Assembly (NCBI GenBank): GCA_022728415.1 | Contig: JAIJJM010000001.1 | Span: 1-63,832 of the forward strand | Length of the DNA stretch: 63,832 nucleotides | Origin: Collinsella sp. | GTDB lineage: Bacteria > Actinomycetota > Coriobacteriia > Coriobacteriales > Coriobacteriaceae | Direction of reading: 5' to 3' | In this document: piece by piece, positions 10,150 through 18,096 of the stretch | How the letters are laid out: every line of letters begins with the position of its first letter | How positions within the stretch are numbered: the first letter of the stretch is position 1 | Notes under the pieces: generated by a model | The model's database searches: none | Seen by the model: the letters and a program-made list of their open reading frames with translations, nothing else | What the model was told of the DNA's origin: nothing | Made by a program: the position numbers and the translations under genes

Positions 10150-10467
10150 ATGAACGATGTAGGCCATGCGCCACTCCCGGGCGACGTGCTGCTACACCAA
10201 TACCTGCAACCGAACAACATCACCATGTACCGTCTGGCGAAAGCCATGAACCTGCCACAAACCACCGTCAGTGGAATAATACGCGGGAAAAGACGCATCA
10301 CCACAAGCCTCGCATACCATCTCGCCTACGTGTTGGGCACGCCGCCGGAATACTGGCTGGAATTGCAAATGCACTACGATATTGAAAACTACGACAAATT
10401 CGACGAAAGCGGACTGACGGCCCTCATTGATAATACGGTCGGCGACACTGTCCGATCAGAACGATGA
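10150..10467 (+). CDS. HigA-family HTH antitoxin-like regulator, no toxin partner
   Basis: A 105-residue protein with an XRE-type HTH (TMYRLAKAMNLPQTTVSGII, residues ~26-45) and the HigA-type follow-on (GKRRITTSLAYHLAYVLG...PEYWLELQ). HigA proteins neutralise HigB toxins and repress their own promoter. No HigB-like gene lies on either side: upstream is the surface-protein terminator, downstream a remnant region. It may be an orphan. The start follows GAAAGGG, and a TACTAT box lies ~40 bases upstream. The C-terminal ~20 residues look unconserved. Confidence 0.75.
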   Translation: MNDVGHAPLPGDVLLHQYLQPNNITMYRLAKAMNLPQTTVSGIIRGKRRITTSLAYHLAYVLGTPPEYWLELQMHYDIENYDKFDESGLTALIDNTVGDTVRSER

Positions 10468-10646
10468 CGAGCAGAAGAATCCGCTAACGCCAGTTTCGTC
10501 CATGTCCACTTTGACGGCCTCGATTCCTCCAATTCGTTTTCCGCTGCCGCGCATTGTACTGCTGAGGATATTCTGTGCTGGCGCTTGTCCTTGTGTTCTC
10601 TCCCTCGGAGTGGCTGAATAGGGCTTGTTTCCATTGGTTTGCGGTC

Positions 10647-10770
10647 ATGGGCATCTTCTTCAACGAGTTCAACCATTACAAGACGAAATCCGAAGCGGGC
10701 CAGGTGTTCACGCCCGAGCATATTCACGGACTTCATGTACCGGTTACTCGAATGGGCGTTCGCGTACGAC
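10647..10770 (+). pseudogene. Remnant of a type I-like N6-adenine DNA methylase gene
   Basis: One frame reads MGIFFNEFNHYKTKSEAG followed by QVFTPEHI; a second frame, starting within the same codons, continues as FTDFMYRLLEW. Together they give the start of the methylase core of HsdM-type enzymes (typically ...GQxFTPxHIxDFM...). A single-base frameshift splits it, and no catalytic NPPF/Y motif follows. It is a short decayed fragment and cannot be functional. Confidence 0.55.
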
Positions 10771-11589
10771 GACGGATCCGGCCTGCCGGACGCCGGCGCG
10801 TACGCGGCCGAGCTGAAGAACGTGACCGCCACGGCCGACGGCAAACCGGTCCAGGGGTTCGACCCGACGAAGACCGGCACATGGACCATTCCCGCCGGCA
10901 CCCAAGTGAATATCGTCGACATGCCCGACGACTGGAAGCTCGACGGCAAGGCGGAGCAGCCGGCCGGCACGGTCGTGTTCACCGCGTCGAAGTACGGCAC
11001 GCCCGTCGTCACCTGGACGTTCAAGAACGATTCCGCGACCGATCCGGACAAGCCGGCGGACCCCGGCACGGACGCGTTGAAGAACGTGGCCGCGACGGCG
11101 GACGGCAAGCCGATCGCCGGGTTCGACCCGACCAGGGACGGCGCCTACAAGGTCGCCGCCGGCGCCAAGGTCAGGATCTCCGACGTTCCATCCGACTGGA
11201 AGCTCGACAAGACCGAATCCGGTTCGAAGCTCGTGTTCACCGCCTCCAAGGGCGGGACGGCCGTCACCTGGACGTTCGAATACCAGGCCAACGGCGGCTC
11301 CTCCGCCACCGATCCGGGCAACGGCGGCGGGAGCAACGCCGGGGGCGACGGCCAGGGCGACCCCGGCAAGACGCCGGACACGTCCAAGCCCGCGGCCTCC
11401 CCGAAGCCCGCGGGCACCGCGGACGACGGCCAGGCGGCCGGTGCCGCCCCGCTCGCCTCGACCGGCGCGGGCACCGGCCCTGCCATCGCCGTGGCCGGAC
11501 TACTCGCCATGGCCGGGGCCTCCCTGCTCGCGGCCGTGGCCCGCACCCGCCGCCATGGCGCGGACCCTGACGGTCTCACGGCCGACTGA
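10771..11589 (+). pseudogene. 3' fragment of a LASTG-anchored extracellular protein
   Basis: In frame with the tail of the methylase remnant, the sequence becomes two ~75-residue repeats (LKNVTATADGKPVQGFDPT... and LKNVAATADGKPIAGFDPT..., each ending in TWTF), a Gly/Pro/Thr linker, LASTG at nt ~11456, a membrane segment and an Arg-rich tail. Similar repeats occur at the C-termini of large secreted bifidobacterial enzymes (family knowledge). There is no signal peptide, and the N-terminus is replaced by methylase sequence, so this is the 3' end of a larger deleted gene. Confidence 0.6.
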
Positions 11590-11599
11590 CGAAGCCATC

Positions 11600-11626
11600 C
11601 TTCGGCCGGCCCATGCGCCGGCCGAA
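11600..11626 (+). terminator. Terminator after the LASTG fragment
   Basis: 10-bp perfect stem CTTCGGCCGG / CCGGCCGAAG with a 7-base loop, 11 bases after the stop codon. Confidence 0.65.
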
Positions 11627-11916
11627 GCGCTTTACGACAACAGTGGAACCGTCTGGGCTTCATGGACGAGTTCATCCGCACCTCATCCATCGGCCTTCAG
11701 CCGTCCGGCATCACGTCCGGCAACGGCATTTCGCTGCGCTTGCGCGCCTTGCTATTTCTTGATCCCGGGATGCACGAACCTCGATAGGTCGAGGCCTGCG
11801 ACGGCATGACCGGAATGAATCGTCGGCGTCATGGGAATCGTTTGCCGATGGCCATTCCCTGTCGGCAAACGGCCCCTTTCCTCTACGTGAAATGCGCAAC
11901 CTCCTGAGACATCATG

Positions 11917-11960
11917 AAGGCTGGGACCATCATCCCCCGGGAGACGACAGTCCCAGCCTT
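11917..11960 (-). terminator. Terminator of the reverse 121-residue gene
   Basis: AAGGCTGGGAC / GTCCCAGCCTT, an 11-bp perfect stem six bases after the reverse stop codon, with an inner CCCGGG pairing. Confidence 0.65.
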
Positions 11961-11965
11961 GGCTA

Positions 11966-12331
11966 TCAGTCGAAGATGGATTCCCCATCACCCAATACGC
12001 CCAGGGAGCGGAGCTCGCCGTTGAACCGGTCATGTTCCGCCTGCTCGCGCAGTTCCCTCTCCCATATCTCATAGTCGTCGGCGCACAGCCCTCCGTCGGG
12101 ACCAACCCTCCAGTCGAAGCGTCGCAGCCGGCTGATGCCGGGCATGACGGTGCCGTCCGGACGTGTCAACGGATGGTTGACGACGACCTTGAGACCGGCC
12201 GGCCACTCGTCGGTGACGGCGAACCCGGATCCGTCGCCCAGCGTCTCGTATTCGCCCACGAGCCTCCTGCCTTGCTCGTACCATTCGCACATGTGCAGCG
12301 TGAACGACCCGTCCTCATGCTCCTCGTACAT
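11966..12331 (-). CDS. Conserved small element protein of unknown function
   Basis: A 121-residue acidic protein rich in Trp, Glu and Asp, with no signal peptide or membrane segment. I do not recognise a domain. The start is preceded by GGAAGAGGAGA. It pairs with the gene at 12354 (22 bases apart, same strand), and its composition resembles other single-copy accessory proteins of this element such as those at 25829 and 51203. A cytoplasmic accessory role is the most that can be said. Confidence 0.6.
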   Translation of the reverse strand: MYEEHEDGSFTLHMCEWYEQGRRLVGEYETLGDGSGFAVTDEWPAGLKVVVNHPLTRPDGTVMPGISRLRRFDWRVGPDGGLCADDYEIWERELREQAEHDRFNGELRSLGVLGDGESIFD

Positions 12332-12353
12332 GACTGTCTCCTCTTCCGCAATC

Positions 12354-12734
12354 CTAGAGCTCGATGTCCTGGGCGAGCATGGTGGCCGCGTCGTTTTTGT
12401 GTTCGATCCACCATGCCGCGTCGTTCATCCGCAGCACCTGCCTGCGCAGTTCGGCGAACGCGTCACGGTCCTCGATGCGCGCGTGGCGGGCGAGCACGTC
12501 GACCTGGCTGAGGGTGCGGCGTCGTATCGGCTCCGCCCGGTCGCACTGGGATTTCGAGCCCCACAGTTCGCAGAACCCGTCAAGCCTGTTGCGCTGCCGG
12601 GACGCGATGCCGATGCAGGCGGGACATGACACCCGTTCCGCGTTCCTCACCCGCTGTTCGACGACCACGTACGGGCCGTCCACGTTGATCCGCTCCTGGT
12701 GCCCGCATGCGTGCGTGACGAATCTCCAAGCCAT
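12354..12734 (-). CDS. Small zinc-ribbon-like element protein
   Basis: A 126-residue protein starting MAWRFVTHACGHQERINVDG. The N-terminal CGH and a later CPAC about 25 residues on look like a Cys/His zinc-binding site, followed by a helical, charged C-terminal half. The start follows GGGAAGGCGG. It is probably co-transcribed with the downstream 121-residue gene. Function unknown; nucleic-acid binding is possible but not shown. Confidence 0.6.
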   Translation of the reverse strand: MAWRFVTHACGHQERINVDGPYVVVEQRVRNAERVSCPACIGIASRQRNRLDGFCELWGSKSQCDRAEPIRRRTLSQVDVLARHARIEDRDAFAELRRQVLRMNDAAWWIEHKNDAATMLAQDIEL

Positions 12735-12947
12735 GACCTACCGCCTTCCCGGAACAAAACCGAACCAGTATTCGAACAAATGTTCTATTAAGGCGGGGAC
12801 ATGCGCCAGCGCAGCAGCCCGCAAAACACGTCTGCCCACGCCGGGCACGCCGTACGATTGCATTTTGTCAGAGCTCACCACAGCCTTCCAGCCCATCAGA
12901 CGAGATGCACAACTGTTCCGGCTTGTCGACGCAGTTACTCTACTTTC

Positions 12948-13697
12948 ATGAATTCAGGATACGTATACGTGTTCGATTTAGGTCTTGGTCCTGGTGTCCT
13001 TGCTTCCACCTCAAAAAAGAAGAAGATGATGCGTGCTGGATGGCATCCATGCAAGTCCATACCGGAACTCGGGTCCTTCGCATCATGCCTGTGGTTTTCA
13101 TCCGGCATCATGACAGTGTGTATCGACCCATCCGGGCTTGGTTTTCTGCAATCCGAATATCCTCTGCGCGATGAGACCATGGAATACGCACAACGGCGAA
13201 TACGCCGTATCGGAAGAATCATGAATTGGGACTGCACGTACGGGTACCGACGGATAATCCGCCGTATTGCGTTGTCGCCCGTGCCTTCACGCGAATCAGA
13301 TATCCGTGCGGCATGCAGGGCCATGATCAAGGCGGAATGCGAATCAATGACGGAGATCATACGCAAGGGAAGATTCGATTTCCGTACCAGCTCCAGGCTG
13401 TGCAGACAACGGCACCGACTGAGAGGATTCCGTCTTTCTCCGCTGATAGGCGCGGAGGAATGGTGGGGCAAAACCTTCCTTCAAGAGGCGGACGAGAGAC
13501 TCGACGCATATTTCTCAGGTATTGACGATGAGGCAAAAGGCGCGGAAAGACTGCTCATGTTCGTCGTTTCCGCCGCGACTGTGCTCGCCCTGTTCACTTC
13601 TTCCTGGGGAGATTATGAATCAGCGAAGAGAATCTTCCTCTACATCGCACTCATGTTTCTGTTCCTGCTGTTCCTAATCTCCGTTCCCCGTAAATGA
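12948..13697 (+). CDS. Hypothetical protein with two C-terminal membrane helices
   Basis: 249 residues from the ATG at 12948; the frame is also open upstream to 12801. There is no Shine-Dalgarno sequence at either start, so the mRNA may be leaderless or the start misjudged. The N-terminal ~200 residues are soluble and Arg/Cys/Trp-rich. The C-terminus has two adjacent membrane helices (LLMFVVSAATVLALFTSS and IFLYIALMFLFLLFLISV). It is convergent with the putative defence pair at 13714-15811, with only 16 bases between stops. A soluble domain tethered by a C-terminal hairpin is a common effector layout, but no known domain is recognised. Confidence 0.5.
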   Translation: MNSGYVYVFDLGLGPGVLASTSKKKKMMRAGWHPCKSIPELGSFASCLWFSSGIMTVCIDPSGLGFLQSEYPLRDETMEYAQRRIRRIGRIMNWDCTYGYRRIIRRIALSPVPSRESDIRAACRAMIKAECESMTEIIRKGRFDFRTSSRLCRQRHRLRGFRLSPLIGAEEWWGKTFLQEADERLDAYFSGIDDEAKGAERLLMFVVSAATVLALFTSSWGDYESAKRIFLYIALMFLFLLFLISVPRK

Positions 13698-13713
13698 CGG
13701 GAACGATCAGACC

Positions 13714-14406
13714 CTAGATATACAACTGCCCCTGTTCCAGCATGCACCGGAACAGAGTGTCGGGAATCAGCCGAATCTTGCGATACAAGTAACCTTCCAA
13801 CCCGGCGAACACGCGTTTTTGGTTCATTCGCACCGCATTCATGCCGTCGGATATCCGCCTGTTCTTTCCGGAGGAGAACACGATGAACGCCGCATTCATA
13901 CGTTTGCAATCCTTGAAATCCAAGACAGGGCCACTGCTGTCGGACCGGGTCGTGTGCATGAGTATGATGCACGAGTCCTCAAGTTTCTTCTGGATGCTCG
14001 CCTCATAACATCCCCCATCCACGCCGCCATTTTGCCCCGCATGCAGGAAATCCACTCTGCCGTTGGCCATTTTGAAAATGGGTGCGTGCTTGAACTCCAC
14101 GAACAACAGGGTCTCACCCGAATAGTCCCTGTCCAGTCTGGTCGCCTTATCGTTGTTGCCCTGCGGGTCTTTCCACAGGAACAGCCCATCGCAGCTGGAA
14201 GGCATGCTGATGTCGTGCTCCTGGGCGAAATACTCCTTGAACGCATCCAGATCGCATCCGAGCGTCGCATCCACGATGAACGTCTGGGCTCCATACTGGT
14301 TGCGATAACCGCTCAAGGTGGTCACGTCGCGTACGAATCGAGGACTCCCATCCGCGCTCCGATAGGACTTGACCGCCTCGACCACCGCTGCCGCTTTCCT
14401 GCTCAT
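13714..14406 (-). CDS. Putative PD-(D/E)XK-like effector coupled to an AAA ATPase
   Basis: A 230-residue protein, second gene of a two-gene operon: its start is 4 bases after the ATPase stop. The sequence SCDGLFLW (Asp73) followed ~30 residues later by LLFVEFKHAP (Glu104, Lys106) matches the D...ExK spacing of PD-(D/E)XK nucleases. Later it has CIILMHTT and FIVFSSGKN strands. I do not recognise a named family. The ATPase-plus-small-effector layout is typical of anti-phage systems (compare Septu or PARIS by architecture, not by sequence). Base composition is lower in GC than the neighbouring conjugation genes, which suggests separate acquisition. Confidence 0.6.
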   Translation of the reverse strand: MSRKAAAVVEAVKSYRSADGSPRFVRDVTTLSGYRNQYGAQTFIVDATLGCDLDAFKEYFAQEHDISMPSSCDGLFLWKDPQGNNDKATRLDRDYSGETLLFVEFKHAPIFKMANGRVDFLHAGQNGGVDGGCYEASIQKKLEDSCIILMHTTRSDSSGPVLDFKDCKRMNAAFIVFSSGKNRRISDGMNAVRMNQKRVFAGLEGYLYRKIRLIPDTLFRCMLEQGQLYI

Positions 14407-14410
14407 GGGA

Positions 14411-15811
14411 TCACCATGCCTTCAGGTCGGGGTCGCCAATCGCCTGGACGGACATCAGCTCGTCGAACGGACGGCTCATGTCCGCGATGATGCCATCCAA
14501 ATCGTCTTCGCTGGCCTGATGGAATGTATAGGACCCGCTCGCACCCGCAGCGGACGGCACGTACACGTGGAATCTGTCCGCCTGTCCTGCGTCGGTCATG
14601 TAGGTCTGCAGCGCCTGGAGGAAATACGGGCTATGCGTGGTGACCAATATGCGCGTATGCAGTTCGCGGGCTATCAGGACAAGCGCCTTGGCATAGACCA
14701 GCTGCCACTGCGGATGCAAATGAATCTCTGGTTCGTCCAACACCAGGAATGATGTGTCGTCCAGCACCGACCGGCGCAGTATGGTCTTGATGAACTCCAC
14801 CGCCTTGACGCCCATGGATGCGTTCGCCGCCCGTATCGGCTCCGAAGCGTCGTTCGTCTCCCGCAGGACCAACACGTCATTGTCGTCGACGTCAATCAGT
14901 CCTTGATGTGCCTTGTCGAGAATGGATATGATGCGGTTGCCGGCGGCACGGCGTTCGTTGGACTCCTGTTGTGACAGGCCTTGCGCGGCATCGTTCATCC
15001 TCGCCCGGATGATGCCCCATTCCTGATCGTACAGGTCGGCCACTCGGCCGGGATAATAGTATTGCGACACGAACCGCGGTATCCTGCGATGCTGCGAGAA
15101 CACGCGCGTGATCATTCGCGGGTCTTCGATAAGCAACACATTGTATCGCGGGTCGAGCGTGTCGACTGCTTCAACGCACTCGTCGTTGCGGAATGCGGCG
15201 TTGACGCTCTGTTGTGCCGTATGGCTGGAAAGGCCCGCCGTCGCGTCCCGTCCGGACTCTAGGCGGTTGTTGATTTGACCGTCGAACAGCATGTCGAAAC
15301 TGTTTTCCATGAACAGTCTGCGATATGAGGGCGCCTCGTCGTTGACGATGGAGGTGCATTGCGCGCATAGCGCGCGCCCCTGCTCTTCCCTGCCCGTACC
15401 CATGGCTAGCAGCATGCGACGGGTTTCTTCTATCTCCTCGCGTTCAAGCTGGTCGTCTTCAAATCGTCGTCCCTGGGACGTGAACCATTCGCCGACCTTC
15501 ATGGAGGTGGTACCGGCGGGGGCGGCCAAGTCCTTGACCAAACGGGAGGCGATGGTGCCCGACAGGTAATCTACGAGCTGGTAACTGAGCTTCTCCTTTG
15601 CGGACAGGTATCTGTAAATCGCTTGTTCGGTCTTGGAGATCTTTTCACGCAGCATGCGCGCGGTGAAATCATATTGCGAGTTGACGAGGGCGAACAGGGT
15701 TTTGCCGATGGTGCTTTTGCCGATGTTGTTCGGGCCCGCGACGAGCGTAATGCCTTCTAGGAGAATGCGGGTGTCGCACACTTTCCCGATACCGTCGATC
15801 GTCAGCTCCAT
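14411..15811 (-). CDS. OLD/ABC-type AAA ATPase of a putative defence pair
   Basis: A 466-residue ATPase. Walker A is GPNNIGKST (residues 26-34); Walker B is LVLDEPEIHLHPQW near residue ~355, followed by an H-loop-like LVTTHSPYFLQAL. The middle region is long, helical and charged, as in RecF/SMC/OLD-like proteins. The start follows AAGGGAG. OLD-like ATPases without a fused TOPRIM domain usually sense DNA or phage components and control a partner effector; the downstream ExK-like protein is the obvious candidate. This gene reads away from the conjugation operon that starts ~200 bases to its right. Confidence 0.8.
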   Translation of the reverse strand: MELTIDGIGKVCDTRILLEGITLVAGPNNIGKSTIGKTLFALVNSQYDFTARMLREKISKTEQAIYRYLSAKEKLSYQLVDYLSGTIASRLVKDLAAPAGTTSMKVGEWFTSQGRRFEDDQLEREEIEETRRMLLAMGTGREEQGRALCAQCTSIVNDEAPSYRRLFMENSFDMLFDGQINNRLESGRDATAGLSSHTAQQSVNAAFRNDECVEAVDTLDPRYNVLLIEDPRMITRVFSQHRRIPRFVSQYYYPGRVADLYDQEWGIIRARMNDAAQGLSQQESNERRAAGNRIISILDKAHQGLIDVDDNDVLVLRETNDASEPIRAANASMGVKAVEFIKTILRRSVLDDTSFLVLDEPEIHLHPQWQLVYAKALVLIARELHTRILVTTHSPYFLQALQTYMTDAGQADRFHVYVPSAAGASGSYTFHQASEDDLDGIIADMSRPFDELMSVQAIGDPDLKAW

Positions 15812-16015
15812 TGTCCCGTCTCCCTTTTCCGGCGATGTTCAAGCATATACACGGTACCATCACGAGTGGCCCGAGTCCTCGTGGCTGCCACCGTGGCCGC
15901 CGGCCGTTATCGGCGGCCCCGCTGGTGGTGTCCGTGGAGGCGTGGCCGCTTGCCCGTCCGTCGCGTCTTCCGTTTTCCGGTTCAGGTGTCGGCGGGCTGA
16001 TTGGGAGAGTGTGTC

Positions 16016-16261
16016 ATGCTGTCGGTTCTGGTGTTGCTGCTGGTGGTGGCCGCGGCGTCGTTCGCGTATCGCGCGTTCTGGATGCTGCGGGCCCGTCCGT
16101 CGTCCCGGTATGTGGGGAGCCGTTTCCGTGACGAGGTGGTGGCGATGAGCCGTCGCCAGCGTCGTCGCGCGTTCTGGGGCAATGTGCTGCTGTGCGTGTT
16201 GTGCGTGGCCGCGATGGTGTTGGTCGGCGTGCTGGTGGGCGGCATGGGCGGCTCGGTGTGA
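16016..16261 (+). CDS. Small two-helix membrane protein at the head of the conjugation operon
   Basis: 81 residues with two membrane helices (LSVLVLLLVVAAASFAYRAF and NVLLCVLCVAAMVLVGVLVGG) separated by a basic loop. ATG 16016 follows GGGAGAG. It lies 88 bases upstream of the VirB4-like ATPase. Small two-helix proteins (PrgI or VirB3-like in size) often precede VirB4 in Gram-positive conjugation operons. That is inference from position; no sequence motif proves it. Confidence 0.65.
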   Translation: MLSVLVLLLVVAAASFAYRAFWMLRARPSSRYVGSRFRDEVVAMSRRQRRRAFWGNVLLCVLCVAAMVLVGVLVGGMGGSV

Positions 16262-16349
16262 CCGTCCGTCGTCGTTTCGCTTCCGGCCCGTCGGCGTGTC
16301 CGGCGGGCTTTCGTCTTGTGTGTGGGCCTGATCGTCGGAGGTTGGTGTG

Positions 16350-18026
16350 ATGTCTGGTTCGGCTGGGGATGCTCCGGTGTTGGAGGGAGGGCACCGGTTG
16401 GGCGAGGGCATGCGTCGCGGCGTGTTCTGTCTGGGTCTGGTGCCGGTGGCGACGGGGTTGACGCTGCGCGAGGCGATGTGGATGCAGTGTTGTCTGACGG
16501 CGGGTGTGGAGCCCGGGCCGATGCCCGCGCATGCGTTCCGTCGCGCCGACCGGCATGCGGTGGAGGACGCGATGGGCGTGGCCCCGGGTCTGATGCGCGC
16601 GATGGCCGCGGATGCGAAACGGCGTCGGCGCATGGTGGACGCGGACGAGGAGGGGCGTCTGCCTCTCGGCTCGCCCTCCCCCGTGGACATGATGACCCGT
16701 GATTTCCGCGTGCGGCCGGTCACGGCGTGGCATCAGACCAGCACGGGGCGTGCGGGGGTCCTGTCCACGCTGGTGGCGGGGTCGGGGGCGCCTCGCATCG
16801 ACGGGCCGGTCATCGGCGTGGATGTGCTGTCGCGTGAGTTGTGGCGGTTCGATTCGTGGGCGACGTATGACGCGCCGGGCGTTCACGGCCCGCATATGAC
16901 GACCAGCCCGGACGTGTTCATCTGCGGTCTTCGCGGCAACGGCAAGTCGTTCGCGGCGAAGGTGATGGCGTTGCGTGAGATCGAGGCGGGCCGTCATGTG
17001 ATCGTCCAGTCGGATCGCGAGGGCGAGTGGGGCCGGGTCGCCAATCATGTGGGAGGCCAGGTCGTCTCGCCGGGCGGCGGCCATTATCTGAACCCGTTCG
17101 CGTTGCCGGACCGTCCGTCCGCCGGCGAGGACGATTTGTGGCGTCAGGAGGTGCTTTCCGGGCGCAAGGCGGCGTTCATGAGCCTGGCGGAGGCATTGCG
17201 CGAGGATGGAGGCCCGTTCCCGCTGGATCGCGACATGCAGGTGGTCGTGGACCGTGTGGCGGTGTCGTTCGGCACTGGGCCGATGACGTTGGAGGCGGCG
17301 GTGGACCGTCTCGCGGACCGTTCGTGGGTGGATGGGGAGTCGCCCTCGATGACGGGTTTCGAGCATGAGCCGGCGTTGGCCCGTGCGGCGGCGGCCGCGG
17401 CGGCTCGCGTGTATGCGCCGATGGTGCGTGGCGGCACCCTGTCGGGCATGTTCGACAGGGAGTCCACGATCCGGTTGGACCCGTCGAGTCCGATGATCGT
17501 GTTCGACACGTCGAGTCCGGCGTTGAACAACGAGCAGCTCAAGCGCGTGTTCACGGCGGCGGTGAGCTCGTGGATCGACCGTCTGCTGCAGGGGCGAGAC
17601 GGGAGACGGCGGATCGTAGTCGACGAGGAGGCGTGGGACCTGCTGTCGAACGCACGTCTGGTGGACTCGTTGCAGACCAGACAGCGGTCCGCCGGCCATT
17701 GGGGATGCGCGACCTGGCTGATCGTGCATGGAGTCAACGACATGACGCACGTGTTCGGCGAGGGCAGCGAGCTGCGTGGCCGTGTCGAGGAGATCCTCAA
17801 CCAGATGCAGACGAAGATCATCTTCCGTCAGGGCGGGTCGAACATCGACATGCTCAGCCGGCTGGTCCCGGATCTGAGCGAGGACGAGCGGCGGGTGATT
17901 CCCACGCTGCCGCAGGGGCTTGGGGTGTGGAGGGTCGGCGCGGAGCATCCGCGCATGGTGCGCGCCCTGGCCGGTCCGACCCTGTCGGCCCTGTTCGACA
18001 CGAGCGACCTGAGGTCCGCGGCCTGA
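16350..18026 (+). CDS. VirB4-like conjugation ATPase, short N-terminus
   Basis: 558 residues from ATG 16350 (CGGAGG 9 bases upstream). Walker A CGLRGNGKSF lies at residue ~192, a VirB4-type SDREGEWG strand follows, and Walker B is RRIVVDEEAW at ~residue 420. A Q-R motif region (TRQRSAGHWG) and HGVNDMTHVFGEG follow. VirB4 proteins power type IV secretion assembly at the membrane. Gram-positive homologues usually have a longer region before Walker A, so this one is either a short form or lacks part of its N-terminal domain. It begins an operon with the coupling protein. Confidence 0.82.
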   Translation: MSGSAGDAPVLEGGHRLGEGMRRGVFCLGLVPVATGLTLREAMWMQCCLTAGVEPGPMPAHAFRRADRHAVEDAMGVAPGLMRAMAADAKRRRRMVDADEEGRLPLGSPSPVDMMTRDFRVRPVTAWHQTSTGRAGVLSTLVAGSGAPRIDGPVIGVDVLSRELWRFDSWATYDAPGVHGPHMTTSPDVFICGLRGNGKSFAAKVMALREIEAGRHVIVQSDREGEWGRVANHVGGQVVSPGGGHYLNPFALPDRPSAGEDDLWRQEVLSGRKAAFMSLAEALREDGGPFPLDRDMQVVVDRVAVSFGTGPMTLEAAVDRLADRSWVDGESPSMTGFEHEPALARAAAAAAARVYAPMVRGGTLSGMFDRESTIRLDPSSPMIVFDTSSPALNNEQLKRVFTAAVSSWIDRLLQGRDGRRRIVVDEEAWDLLSNARLVDSLQTRQRSAGHWGCATWLIVHGVNDMTHVFGEGSELRGRVEEILNQMQTKIIFRQGGSNIDMLSRLVPDLSEDERRVIPTLPQGLGVWRVGAEHPRMVRALAGPTLSALFDTSDLRSAA

Positions 18027-18029
18027 ACC

Positions 18030-18083
18030 GCATCGTTTTTGTTGTATCCGTTTCTCCGTATTCGTTTCTCCGTATTCGTTGGT
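18030..18083 (+). repeat. Short tandem repeat between the VirB4-like and coupling protein genes
   Basis: CGTTTCTCCGTATT occurs twice in direct tandem just before the coupling-protein ribosome binding site, in a T-rich gap of 70 bases. It may set mRNA processing or translation spacing; nothing more can be said. Confidence 0.5.
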
Positions 18084-18096
18084 GAGGAGGCCGCTG

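Larger units (their letters stand above)
11590..11965. other. Intergenic junction with three hairpins, no gene seen
   Basis: Holds a + strand terminator (11600-11626: CTTCGGCCGG / CCGGCCGAAG then CGCTTTAC), a second inverted repeat around 11838-11871 (GTTTGCCGA / TCGGCAAAC) and the terminator of the reverse gene at 11966. No convincing coding frame. This is the left-most place where surface-protein remnants give way to element-type genes. Confidence 0.6.

Noticed and set aside
11590..16000. Left attachment site (copy of the tRNA 3' end)
   Set aside because: I could not find a copy of TGGTGCCCTCGGTGGGACTC in this region by reading; a proper search over the flanking genome is needed.
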